A stretch of DNA of 64,000 bases from CBDCXF01 sp965223755. GTDB taxonomy: Bacteria; Acidobacteriota; Thermoanaerobaculia; Multivoradales; JAHEKO01. Below the pieces are notes generated by a model. It saw only the letters and a program-made list of their open reading frames with translations, made no database searches and was not told where the DNA came from. This document shows, piece after piece, positions 17,102 through 24,602 of the stretch; position 1 is the stretch's first letter; every line of letters begins with the position of its first letter. Location: assembly GCA_965223755.1 (NCBI GenBank), contig CBDCXF010000001.1:496001-560000 (forward strand), read 5' to 3'. The position numbers and the translations under genes are program-made.

Positions 17102-17674
17102 CTAGCGACGCCCCGAGATCTGAAAGTGAGCGCGGCGATTGCGGCTCCAGCAGCTCTCACCGGAGGTCGCGCACTGTGGGTTTTCTTCGCCGTAGCTGAT
17201 GGTGGTGATACGGCTGGTATCGACGCCCAACGAAACCAAGTAGCTCATCGCGGCATTGGCTCGGCGGTCACCGAGCGCCAAGTTGTACTCATTGGTTCCA
17301 CGCTCGTCGCAGTGCCCCTCGATGGTAAATGTGAACTCGGGCCGACTGTTCATGAACTCGGCGTTTTGGGCCAAGCGATCGCGGGCGGTCGAAGTTAGAT
17401 CGGAACGGTCGAAGTCAAAGTAGACATCGCCAAGGAGCCCCTGGCTTTCGGCGTAGGCCTGCGCCTCGACCAGTTCTCCGTCGAGGGGGTTGGGTGTTTC
17501 GTCAACCAGCTCCGGCTCGTCGTCAACAACATCGGTTGCCGGCTCCTCGGGTTCTTCCATCGGTTCCGGGACCTGCGGCGCAACCGGTTCGTCTTTCTTA
17601 CAAGCCATGGAGAAACCGCCGATGAGAACGGCGAGGGTCAGAAGGGTGAGCCAAGTTTTGCGATGCATCGACAA
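17102..17674 (-). CDS. pal: peptidoglycan-associated lipoprotein Pal
   Basis: Outer-membrane lipoprotein tethering the membrane to peptidoglycan and binding TolB. The signal peptide ends in SMAC, then a Pro/Glu-rich linker spans about residues 30-75. The OmpA-like domain contains VYFDFDRSDLT, FTIEGHCDERGTNEYNLALGDRRANAA and TISYGEENP, including the conserved Asp and Arg that contact diaminopimelate. The ribosome-binding site AAGGAG lies 7 bases before ATG. A 168-base gap to tolB on the same strand contains only a weak promoter-like TTGTTC-N17-TACTGT. Confidence 0.95.
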   Translation of the reverse strand: MSMHRKTWLTLLTLAVLIGGFSMACKKDEPVAPQVPEPMEEPEEPATDVVDDEPELVDETPNPLDGELVEAQAYAESQGLLGDVYFDFDRSDLTSTARDRLAQNAEFMNSRPEFTFTIEGHCDERGTNEYNLALGDRRANAAMSYLVSLGVDTSRITTISYGEENPQCATSGESCWSRNRRAHFQISGRR

Positions 17675-17842
17675 TCTCCTTGCGGGTCCGAATTCACTGT
17701 TTCAACGTCTGCACTCATCCCACCCATGGCGCGGGTGCACGACATGGGCGACAGTAACAAACGTAAAGCCAATGAACAAGGGTGTTTTTGCGGTTTTTTG
17801 TGCCATTTCAGTCATGTTTTCGTAGCGGAATGGTGGCGCAGG

Positions 17843-19186
17843 CTACTGCAGGTGAGGAGACCAATCTGGGGCGCGATTGGTGCCTTGACGGGTGAGCTGT
17901 GTTACTTCTCGTCCCTCAACGTCGACGACGTAGATCTGCGATTGGCCGCTACGGTCCGAGGCGAAAGCGATGCGGCGCCCGTCGGGGGAAAAGGACGGGG
18001 TCTCGTCGTTGGCTCCGCCGGCGGTGACGAATCGGCTTTCGCCGGTCACCAGATGGCTGATGGCCAAGTCAAACGACCCCCCGCGGCGACTTGCATAGGT
18101 GACCACGGATCCATTGGGGCTCCAGGCGGCGCCGTCAGAGTAGGTGCCGCCAAACGAGATGCGCCGTACGTTGGCTCCTTCGGAGTCCATAACGTACACC
18201 TGAGGCTGGCCGCTGCGATTGGAGGTAAAGGCGATTTCGCGTCCGTTGGGGCTCCAGGCCGGGTTGGTGTCGATACGCCGCGATTGAGTCAAGCGTCGTG
18301 CGCCACTGCCGTTGCGGCTGGCCACGTACACATCCCAGTTGCCGCCGTGCGAACTGGCGAAAGCAATCCGCGAACCGTCGGGCGAGAAGGTGGGCGAAAT
18401 GTTGTGGCGACCACGCTCGAGCAGCACCGTTTTACGGCCCGAGGCGAGGTCGGCAAAGTAGACATTGGGTAGCCCGCCGACAAAGGAGACGTAGGCAAGT
18501 CCATCCGCGGTGGGGCTCCACGAAGGAGACATCGAAATCGATTTGTGAGCCGACACCGGTCTTTGCCCAGCGCCGTCGTACTCCATGACGTAGATCTCCT
18601 TGAAGCCGTTGCGGTCCGACCAAAAGGCGATGCGCGTCTGCCCGAGTCCACGCTTGCCGGAGAGGTGAAAGATGATGTCGTCCGAAAGAATGTGGGCGAT
18701 GCGCCGTGCCAAGTTGGTGGTGCTACGGTAGCGCTTAGCAAGTACGTCCTGGCGGCTGCCGAGGTCGATAAGTCGTGCTTCCACGGTCATGCGGCCCTCG
18801 GCCATGCTGGTGTCCACCAGGAGCAACATCGCATTTCCCAGCGATCGGTAGAGTTCCAGGTCGGCCGCGGTGTCGCCGCTGAGGTTGAGTACCGCCAGTT
18901 GCTCGGGTCCATCCAAAACCACGACACCGGAGGTGGTGAGATCGGCGCGCATGGTCGAATCGACAACCGCCGAGGCATCGCGGAGTGCGGCCGGCACGCC
19001 GCTCGGGGTGCGGACGCGAGGAAACGCCAAACGGACCGCCTGGCGTCCCCGTCCCTCGAGCACCAGATCGACGATCGGCTGATCCAGGTCTTGCGCGATG
19101 GCGTTAGACGATGGCAGCAGAGACAGCGGTGAGGCGCTCACCAGACAAAAGGCCAGGATGCCGAAAAGTTTGCGTTTGTGGGGCAT
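17843..19186 (-). CDS. tolB: Tol-Pal system beta-propeller protein TolB
   Basis: Periplasmic translocation protein that binds Pal. A signal peptide (LFGILAFCLVSASPLSLLPSSNAIAQ) precedes the N-terminal two-layer domain to about residue 160. Five or six propeller repeats with the WSPxG/FSPDG signature follow (MSPSWSPTADG, ISPTFSPDGSRIAFAS, TNPAWSPNGREIAFTS, DGAAWSPNG, ETPSFSPDGRRIAFAS). At 447 residues it matches the family. GGAGATTCCC precedes the ATG. It lies 96 bases after the tolA/tonB gene. Confidence 0.95.
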   Translation of the reverse strand: MPHKRKLFGILAFCLVSASPLSLLPSSNAIAQDLDQPIVDLVLEGRGRQAVRLAFPRVRTPSGVPAALRDASAVVDSTMRADLTTSGVVVLDGPEQLAVLNLSGDTAADLELYRSLGNAMLLLVDTSMAEGRMTVEARLIDLGSRQDVLAKRYRSTTNLARRIAHILSDDIIFHLSGKRGLGQTRIAFWSDRNGFKEIYVMEYDGAGQRPVSAHKSISMSPSWSPTADGLAYVSFVGGLPNVYFADLASGRKTVLLERGRHNISPTFSPDGSRIAFASSHGGNWDVYVASRNGSGARRLTQSRRIDTNPAWSPNGREIAFTSNRSGQPQVYVMDSEGANVRRISFGGTYSDGAAWSPNGSVVTYASRRGGSFDLAISHLVTGESRFVTAGGANDETPSFSPDGRRIAFASDRSGQSQIYVVDVEGREVTQLTRQGTNRAPDWSPHLQ

Positions 19187-19282
19187 GGGAATCTCCAGAT
19201 CTCGGCGTCGAATTAGGCGGCGCGCTCTTATTGATGACTTCGGTATATATCCTAAAAGTGAGATTTTCTGTTCGGGTGATCG

Positions 19283-20050
19283 CTAACGAACGGTCAAATT
19301 CACTCCCAGGGTGGCATGCCGAAAGCTTGCCGGTAGGGGTGGAAAGGGCGACGCGGCACGGATGGCGCGCAGGGCGGCGAGGTCAAAGCTGTTGTAGCCC
19401 GAGGAGGTCACCAGGCGCGATTCGGCCAGAGATCCGTCTTTGTTGATGACGAAATGGACCACGGCCTCGATGTCCCCGCCAATCACCGGTCGGTTCCAGT
19501 ACGAGTCGATTTGCGACAGAAGCTGATCGGTGTAGTACGAATAGGTGAAGTCAGGCGAGTCGAGACTGGCGGTGCTGGAACCCGCTGCCGCGGTGCCGAG
19601 TCGGCTGCCAGTTGGTGAACCACGCCGCTGGGTTTGCGGTTGTGGCGATCGAGTTCGCGGCCGCGGAGGCGTTGTCTCGGTCGCGCGATCGGGTCTACTG
19701 CGGCCGTCGAATACCGGCGCGTCGCGTTCGGGCGCGGCATCTTCGGCGGAGGATTCCTGCGGCTCCGGTTCCTCGACTGGGGTCTCGACCGGGCTTGGCT
19801 CGGGTTGCGTTGGTTGCGGCTGGACAGGTGCGGTGCGACTGCCCAGGGCCGCCACTGGCACCAGACGTACCGGAGTGAAGTCAATCGTCTCGCCTGCCGC
19901 TGGCGTCCAAGTCGACGCAATCCAAGCAGTGGCGACCAGGGCGATATGCGCCAGCAATGAAATCGACATCCCGGCACTGCGCCCTTGATGGGTGAGGCGG
20001 TCATAACGTGCCTCAAGATGAGTGCTAATCGTGCGGCTCACCGCGATCAC
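19283..20050 (-). CDS. TolA/TonB-family energy transducer
   Basis: Inner-membrane protein that transmits proton-motive force from TolQ-TolR to the envelope. A short cytoplasmic tail is followed by one transmembrane helix (about residues 28-46, SISLLAHIALVATAWIAS), then a Pro/Glu/Arg-rich periplasmic linker. The C-terminal TonB domain (VVHFVINKDGSLAESRL...NSFDLAALRAIRAASPFPPLP) completes the protein. By position between tolR and tolB it should serve as TolA, although the C-terminal domain is of TonB type. The start is GTG, directly abutting the tolR stop; Met28 is an alternative start. Confidence 0.88.
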   Translation of the reverse strand: MIAVSRTISTHLEARYDRLTHQGRSAGMSISLLAHIALVATAWIASTWTPAAGETIDFTPVRLVPVAALGSRTAPVQPQPTQPEPSPVETPVEEPEPQESSAEDAAPERDAPVFDGRSRPDRATETTPPRPRTRSPQPQTQRRGSPTGSRLGTAAAGSSTASLDSPDFTYSYYTDQLLSQIDSYWNRPVIGGDIEAVVHFVINKDGSLAESRLVTSSGYNSFDLAALRAIRAASPFPPLPASFRHATLGVNLTVR

Positions 20051-20470
20051 CTAGCGAGTCTGTCTCTCCGTCACCATGCCGACATTGACGATGCCACCCT
20101 CACGCAGGAGGTCGAGGACTTCCATGACTTGGCCGTAGGCGACATCGCGATCGCCTTTGACGAACACGGTCTCACCACTGCGTGCGCGCACCAGTGGCTG
20201 CACGCGATCTACGAGCTGGCTGGAATGGACCGGTTCGTCAAACAGGTAGATGAGGCCGTCGCGATTGACGGAGATGACCAGGGGGTCTTGCGTGCGTTGC
20301 GGAAGAGCCCCGGCCTCGGCTTCCGGCAACGCCACTTCGATGCCCTGGTGCAACATGGGAGCCGCGATCATGAAAATGATCAGCAGTACCAGCATGACGT
20401 CCACCAAGGGTGTGACGTTGATATCCGCCAGGACCTGGTCGTCGTCTCGACTGCCGAATGTAAAGGCCAT
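20051..20470 (-). CDS. tolR: TolR/ExbD-family proton-channel component
   Basis: Part of the TolQ-TolR proton channel. ATG 20470 (MAFTFGSRDDD) is the real start; the longer open frame upstream only overlaps tolQ. The single transmembrane helix starts at INVTPLVDVMLVLLIIFMI, with the essential Asp in the middle. The periplasmic domain has the family motif VFVKGDRDVAYGQVMEVLDLLREGGI. It has 139 residues. The start lies 5 bases after the tolQ stop and the stop abuts the next gene, consistent with translational coupling. Confidence 0.92.
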   Translation of the reverse strand: MAFTFGSRDDDQVLADINVTPLVDVMLVLLIIFMIAAPMLHQGIEVALPEAEAGALPQRTQDPLVISVNRDGLIYLFDEPVHSSQLVDRVQPLVRARSGETVFVKGDRDVAYGQVMEVLDLLREGGIVNVGMVTERQTR

Positions 20471-20475
20471 GGCAA

Positions 20476-21177
20476 TTATGAGAAGTTGCGCTCGACGAGA
20501 TTGAGGAATTCCAGGTGGAAGTCTTCGGTGGCGGCGCGAACTTCGCGCAATCGGCCTGAGAAGTAGTTGTAGCCCACTAGCGCCGGGATCGCCGCCGCCA
20601 AACCGGCGGCGGTGTTGACCAGCGATTCGGCAATCCCTGGGGCCACGGCGATCAGCGATGTCGAACCGGTGGTCGCCATATCTTGAAAAGACACCATGAT
20701 GCCCCAAACAGTCCCGAACAAGCCGATAAACGGGCTTGCTGCCGCGGTGGTGGCAAGGAAGCCGAATCCCTGTGCCAAACGTCGCAATTCGGAGTGGGCG
20801 GCACGGTGTAGGCTGCGTTCGAGGGCGGTCAGGGATGAAATACGGTAGCCAGCTTCCTCGTCGCTCTCTCTCGCTGCCTTTATCTGCGAGTCGATCTCCA
20901 GATAACCGGCTTGAAACATGCCTACCAAGGGACTGGTGTCGAGATCGTCAGCAGCCCGGTTGACTTCCGAAAAGCGCTTGCTATGGCGAAACGCCGATAG
21001 AAAAGTCTCGCTCTCATGGTCAGCACGCCGAATCTGCAGCGTTTTGCGTGCCATGATGGCCCAAGAACCGAGCGAAAGAAAAATGAGGATGCCAAGGACA
21101 ACTTTGGCCACCGGGCCGGCCTGCAGGAAGAGCTGCCAAAGGTTGGCTCCGTCATGAGTTTGAGCAATTAACCACAT
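20476..21177 (-). CDS. tolQ: TolQ/ExbB-family (MotA-like) proton-channel protein
   Basis: Inner-membrane channel subunit energising the Tol-Pal system. The 233-residue protein has a first membrane helix at about 20-42 (AKVVLGILIFLSLGSWAIM), a cytoplasmic loop, and two C-terminal helices including GFLATTAAASPFIGLFGTVWGIM and GIAESLVNTAAGLAAAIPALVGYNYF, the hallmark MotA/TolQ segment. ATG 21177 (MWLIAQ) is chosen because the upstream frame lacks family similarity; GGAGAA lies about 13 bases upstream. It is the first gene of the Tol-Pal operon and diverges from etfBA. Confidence 0.92.
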   Translation of the reverse strand: MWLIAQTHDGANLWQLFLQAGPVAKVVLGILIFLSLGSWAIMARKTLQIRRADHESETFLSAFRHSKRFSEVNRAADDLDTSPLVGMFQAGYLEIDSQIKAARESDEEAGYRISSLTALERSLHRAAHSELRRLAQGFGFLATTAAASPFIGLFGTVWGIMVSFQDMATTGSTSLIAVAPGIAESLVNTAAGLAAAIPALVGYNYFSGRLREVRAATEDFHLEFLNLVERNFS

Positions 21178-21327
21178 GAAAATCAGCGTTTCTCCGGAGT
21201 TCGAGTCGGTCGACGTTCGATCGTGCCCGTAGAGAGGATTCGGGCTCGCGGTGAAGCTAACATCGGGCCGATTCTCTGTCCATTCGACAGCCCTCTCGGC
21301 GTTGGTTTGTGCACGCGTCCTGCCAAC

Positions 21328-21352
21328 TCCGGCCTCTCTGAGAAAGGCCGGA
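21328..21352. promoter_or_regulatory. inverted repeat in the tolQ-etfB divergent region
   Basis: TCCGGCCT (21328-21335) and AGGCCGGA (21345-21352) form an 8-bp stem with a 9-base loop. It lies in the 279-base gap between tolQ and etfB, upstream of a possible etf promoter (TTGACC 21363, TAAGGT 18 bases later). No T run follows, so a terminator is unlikely. Confidence 0.45.
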
Positions 21353-21407
21353 ATTCGTTGTCTTGACCGTGGTGAAAGTGGGAGCGTAAGGTTGAGTTCT
21401 CGACCTC

Positions 21408-21431
21408 GAACACGGAAAAATTTCCGTGTTC
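21408..21431. promoter_or_regulatory. 24-bp perfect palindrome upstream of etfB, probable operator
   Basis: GAACACGGAAA (21408-21418) and TTTCCGTGTTC (21421-21431) are perfect inverted repeats around a 2-base AA centre. The site ends 13 bases before the etfB ribosome-binding sequence AAAGGAG and just after the expected start point of a weak promoter (TTGACC-N18-TAAGGT). Size and symmetry fit a dimeric repressor site; the cognate regulator is not apparent in the window. Confidence 0.65.
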
Positions 21432-21456
21432 CTCGGACATGCCGGAAAGGAGCCAG

Positions 21457-22245
21457 ATGAAGATCGCCGTTTGTATTAAGCAAGTTCCCGACACTGAGGC
21501 GCGCTTACTTGTCGCCTCTGACGGGCGCTGGCTCGAGGAGGAAGACCTTCCGTTCGTCATCAGTGAAAGCGATCAATATGCGATCGAGGAGGCATTGCAG
21601 ATCGCCGAACGCACCGAAGGTGAAGTCGTCGCGGTGAGTCTCGGCCCGAACAGAGTTGGCGAAGCGTTGCGCAAGGCGCTTGCTCTTGGCGCCCATCGTG
21701 CCATTCACCTACAAGGCGACGAGTTTGCTGGCGGGGATGCTCTCGCCAACGGTCGTGCGCTGGCGAAAGCTTTAAGCGAAGAGGGCTTTGACCTCATCCT
21801 AACGGGATCGCAGTCGGATGATATGGGCTGGGCGGCCACCGGTTCCGTGATCGCCGAGCATCTGGGATGGCCGCACGCCTGGCTGGTCATGGGCATTGAA
21901 TTGGAAAACGGCTCGGTCCGAGTGGTGCGCGAAATGGAGTCAGGTGTGAACGAGATCGTACGACTGCAATTGCCCGCAGTCCTGCAGATTCAGGCCGGTG
22001 TGAACAGCCCTCGCTACGCTTCACTGCGCGGCATTATGCAGGCCAAACGCAAAGAGATGAACGTCATCACCGCCGCCGATCTCGGCCTGGGTGAGGGTGA
22101 TGTTGGCACCGGCGGTTCGAGCGTCGATATCCGCTCGGTGGCTTTTCCGGATAGCGGTGGCGGTGCGGAGATGCTGGAGGGGGGAGCGGAAGAGATGGTG
22201 CAGCAGTTGGTGGACAAACTGGCCCGGGAAGCGAGAGTGCTGTGA
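21457..22245 (+). CDS. etfB: electron transfer flavoprotein subunit beta
   Basis: AMP-binding subunit of the electron transfer flavoprotein that collects electrons from acyl-CoA and similar dehydrogenases. ATG 21457 (MKIAVCIKQVPDTEA) matches family N-termini and has AAAGGAG 5 bases upstream. The signature region NGRALAKALSEEGFDLILTGSQSDD and VREMESGVNEIVRLQLPAVLQIQ are typical. At 262 residues the length is normal. It overlaps etfA by 4 bases (ATGA). A probable operator palindrome lies just upstream. Confidence 0.95.
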   Translation: MKIAVCIKQVPDTEARLLVASDGRWLEEEDLPFVISESDQYAIEEALQIAERTEGEVVAVSLGPNRVGEALRKALALGAHRAIHLQGDEFAGGDALANGRALAKALSEEGFDLILTGSQSDDMGWAATGSVIAEHLGWPHAWLVMGIELENGSVRVVREMESGVNEIVRLQLPAVLQIQAGVNSPRYASLRGIMQAKRKEMNVITAADLGLGEGDVGTGGSSVDIRSVAFPDSGGGAEMLEGGAEEMVQQLVDKLAREARVL

Positions 22246-23225
22246 TGGCTACGATTCTGGCAGTCGCGCAATCAAAGGAAGGCCGGGTGCAGCGGGTCGG
22301 GCTGGAGGCAGTCGCCGCCGCGCAAGCACTGGCATCGGCTTGTGGCGGGGAAGTGGTAGTCGCTTTGTTGGGCGCCGGCGACGAAGCAGCGGCACAGCTA
22401 GCTGGGTGTGATGTCAGCAAGGTCGTTCATGCCAACAGTCCGACGCTGGAGCAGTACACCCCCGGAGCTTATGCTGGAGCGCTGACCCTGGCCATCGAAG
22501 CCCTCGATGCAGCTTGGACCGTCCTACCGCATTCCTACCAGTCCGCCGATTTCATGGCCCGCTTGGCGGTGCGTTCCGACAGCGCCCTGATCCCGGAAGT
22601 CACGGCGTTCTCGGTGGAAGAAGGGACGGTGGTGTGGAGTCGTCCGATTCTCGGCGGCAAATTGCAGTCTGAGGTAGTGAGCAACGGCGATCGCACTCTG
22701 GTGTCCGTGCAATCAGGAGCGTGGAGTGTCGATCAGGTGCAGGCCGGCAGCGCTGGGTTAGAGCCTTGGCCCGCCGCGCTCGACGGCATTGAAGCCGACC
22801 GGGAAATTCTCGGTACCCAGGATTCGGGAGGTGAGCAGATCGACCTCAGCCAGGCTGAGGCCATCGTCGCGGTGGGGCGGGGAATCGGCGACGAGGAAAA
22901 GATGGACTTGATTCGCGAGCTGGCCGCGGCATTGGGGGCAGAGATCGCTGCTAGCCGCCCGGTCGTTGACAATGGCTGGCTCGAACGGGATCGCCAGATC
23001 GGTTCGTCCGGCCAGACCGTAACGCCCAAGCTCTACATCGCGGTGGGCATTTCAGGTGCGATCCAGCACACGGTGGGCATGAAGGGGTCGCAGACCATCG
23101 TCGCGATCAACAAAGACGCCGGGGCACCGATCTTTAGCGTTTCGGATTACGGCTTGGTTGGAGACTTGCACGAAGTCTTGCCGCTGCTGACCGTAGCGCT
23201 GCAAGAAGCACGTTCGTCGGATTAG
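22242..23225 (+). CDS. etfA: electron transfer flavoprotein subunit alpha
   Basis: FAD-binding partner of EtfB. The 327-residue protein has an N-terminal nucleotide-binding domain and the C-terminal FAD domain with SGQTVTPKLYIAVGISGAIQH and TIVAINKDAGAPIFSVSDYGLVGD, the classical ETF-alpha signature. It is translationally coupled to etfB by an ATGA overlap. No dehydrogenase or ETF-quinone oxidoreductase gene is adjacent, so partners must be elsewhere. It converges on the trmH-type gene with a 30-base gap. Confidence 0.95.
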   Translation: MMATILAVAQSKEGRVQRVGLEAVAAAQALASACGGEVVVALLGAGDEAAAQLAGCDVSKVVHANSPTLEQYTPGAYAGALTLAIEALDAAWTVLPHSYQSADFMARLAVRSDSALIPEVTAFSVEEGTVVWSRPILGGKLQSEVVSNGDRTLVSVQSGAWSVDQVQAGSAGLEPWPAALDGIEADREILGTQDSGGEQIDLSQAEAIVAVGRGIGDEEKMDLIRELAAALGAEIAASRPVVDNGWLERDRQIGSSGQTVTPKLYIAVGISGAIQHTVGMKGSQTIVAINKDAGAPIFSVSDYGLVGDLHEVLPLLTVALQEARSSD

Positions 23226-23255
23226 CCGGGCCTAGCGTTTCTTCCGTTCCCGCGT

Positions 23256-24026
23256 TCAGTGAGCCGCCTGCTGATGCCAGGCGAACAAGGCGATGCCGGC
23301 CGCCACGGCCAGGTTCAGAGACTCGATGTCGCCCGCCATCGGGATCGAAGCGGTATCGATGGCCTGGAGGCGATCCGGATCGATGCCCATTTCCCCTCCG
23401 ATGACCGCGACCGTGGGGATCCTCGGCGTGATGTCGTAGATACTGGTGGTGGCGCGAGGATCCAAGCCCAGGATCTGGCTGCCTGAGGACGCGGTCCATT
23501 GGGTCAACAGATCCCAGTCACTTTGTCGAAAGACCTCGAGCTTGAGGAGGCTAAAAGCGGAACCGCGGACGGCACGGTGGTGGTTGGGGTGAGCGCATCC
23601 TGGAGAGAGCAGCAGAGGCGCTTTGAGTGCGGCGCAAACGCGGGCCAGGGCTCCCAAATTGGTGGGATCTTGCACGCGATCGGCGTAGACCCACATCGTT
23701 CGGCTACCGACATCTAAGTCGGCAGAAAAAACCGCGATCGGCCGCTCAACGACGGCGACAGCGCCGCGCGGAGCGTCGAGGTCGGCGAGCTCTGAGAGAA
23801 GCTTCGGGGCGGTCGGCAAGGGCCGGAGGGTCGGGCCTCGCCGTTCCATCTCCGCTTCCAGGGCGGGACATAGTTCGGGCTCCGCGAGTACCGTTCTAAC
23901 CGAGAGCTTGGCGTCCAGCGCACTGAGCACACCACGTTCTCCCTCAACGAGAGCCAAGTCGCGGTGGAGGCCGCGCCGAACCGCGTCAACGAGTCTGATT
24001 TTGGGGTTGTCAGTTGAGGTGATCAC
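23256..24026 (-). CDS. TrmH/SpoU-family RNA 2'-O-methyltransferase
   Basis: SPOUT-class methyltransferase expected to modify ribose 2'-OH in rRNA or tRNA. An N-terminal substrate-binding domain (NPKIRLVDAVRRGLHRDLALVEGERGVLSAL) precedes the knot domain with motif 1 DRVQDPTNLGALARVCAAL, motif 2 PTVAVIGGEMGI and motif 3 IPMAGDIESLNLAVAAGIALF. It has 256 residues. The start is GTG 24026 without a good ribosome-binding site; an in-frame stop lies about 11 codons upstream. A structured RNA ending in a strong terminator occurs just upstream on the same strand, 49 bases from the start, so expression may be controlled by termination. Confidence 0.88.
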   Translation of the reverse strand: MITSTDNPKIRLVDAVRRGLHRDLALVEGERGVLSALDAKLSVRTVLAEPELCPALEAEMERRGPTLRPLPTAPKLLSELADLDAPRGAVAVVERPIAVFSADLDVGSRTMWVYADRVQDPTNLGALARVCAALKAPLLLSPGCAHPNHHRAVRGSAFSLLKLEVFRQSDWDLLTQWTASSGSQILGLDPRATTSIYDITPRIPTVAVIGGEMGIDPDRLQAIDTASIPMAGDIESLNLAVAAGIALFAWHQQAAH

Positions 24027-24074
24027 GGCGCTGTCGGTGGAGTGAGGTTTGCGGGAGGATTGTCACCGAGTAAC

Positions 24075-24105
24075 AAAAAAAAGGCCACCCTTAAACAGGG
24101 TGGCC
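24075..24105 (-). terminator. intrinsic terminator at the end of the candidate RNA, upstream of trmH
   Basis: On the minus strand GGCCACCC (24105-24098) pairs perfectly with GGGTGGCC (24090-24083) across a 7-base loop, and eight T follow (24082-24075). It is the strongest intrinsic terminator in the window. No protein gene on this strand lies immediately upstream of it, so the terminated transcript must come from the intergenic region itself. Confidence 0.93.
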
Positions 24106-24280
24106 AAAAAGCATCCGATGTCAGGTCGCCGGATCCCGAACCGGTTGCTAGCCAACTCAGCCTTTGCTGAGTTCAAAAGGGATTCGATGTGAATCCCCCC
24201 TCCGTATGATTCGAAAGAACTAGCGGGCTGAACCCGCTGTGATGCCGGTTACATGTTGCGACCTGCGTGCCATGGTCGCC
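24075..24280 (-). ncRNA. candidate structured RNA or attenuator leader between metK and trmH
   Basis: Reading the minus strand there are four perfect local hairpins in a row: GCGACC/GGTCGC (24279-24258), AGCGGG/CCCGCT (24238-24222, 5-base loop), GGGATTC/GAATCCC (24197-24179, 5-base loop) and AACTCAGC/GCTGAGTT (24173-24154, 4-base loop), then the terminator at 24105-24075. A second GCGACC (24128-24123 region) could pair alternatively with GGTCGC. A 17-codon ORF (MARRSQHVTGITAGSAR) with GAGGCG upstream lies in the first two hairpins. A weak promoter TTGAAC-N16-CTTATT is at 24310-24283. The 5' end is uncertain. It could be a free small RNA or a trmH leader. It does not show the hallmarks of 6S RNA, tmRNA, SRP RNA, RNase P RNA or a T-box. 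Confidence 0.6.
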
Positions 24281-24332
24281 TCAATAAGATGAATCAATCT
24301 AAGTGTTCAAGCAAAAGAGTTTATAGGCCGGC

Positions 24333-24413
24333 ACCGCTTTCATCGCATCGTTTGTGGCGGTTCGAAAGCGGTCTACCATGGGAATAATTCCCAGCTTGAG
24401 ATGGGAATTTTTT
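24333..24413 (+). promoter_or_regulatory. candidate attenuator upstream of metK
   Basis: On the plus strand a 9-bp stem ACCGCTTTC/GAAAGCGGT (24333-24341, 24364-24372) with a 22-base loop is followed by three mutually complementary arms: TGGGAAT (24379-24385), AATTCCCA (24386-24393) and TGGGAATT (24402-24409). Arms two and three form an 8-bp terminator hairpin ending in six T (24408-24413); arms one and two would form a competing hairpin. This is the geometry of a terminator/antiterminator switch. It lies 190 bases before metK. I do not see a recognisable SAM riboswitch core (no GATGAAA...GGCAACC). The remaining sequence, 24414-24602, holds a 6-bp hairpin CTGCCG/CGGCAG at 24460-24479 and no ORF of note. 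Confidence 0.5.
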
Positions 24414-24602
24414 CGTGTCGTTTGAAACCTTGGAAGCTAACTAAGGAACGCCCAGGATTCTGCCGATAAAGAGCGGCAGTGCGCCGGTTGTTTCTGCTAG
24501 CATTCGCGCCAGCGCTCGCCGAAAAATTCAACTGCATCCCGCGGGCGCGCAGTCCTTTTTCGATCCGTCGAGATTTCTATACACACCTAAGGATTGGTCT
24601 TC

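Noticed and set aside
24075..24280. 6S RNA, tmRNA, SRP RNA or RNase P RNA as identity of the hairpin-rich region
   Set aside because: No long closing stem with a central bubble, no tRNA-like 3' end with tag ORF, no SRP tetraloop core, and no RNase P conserved cores.
24360..24602. SAM riboswitch upstream of metK
   Set aside because: Searched by eye for SAM-I, SAM-II and SAH core motifs; none present. Only hairpins and a terminator-like element are reported.
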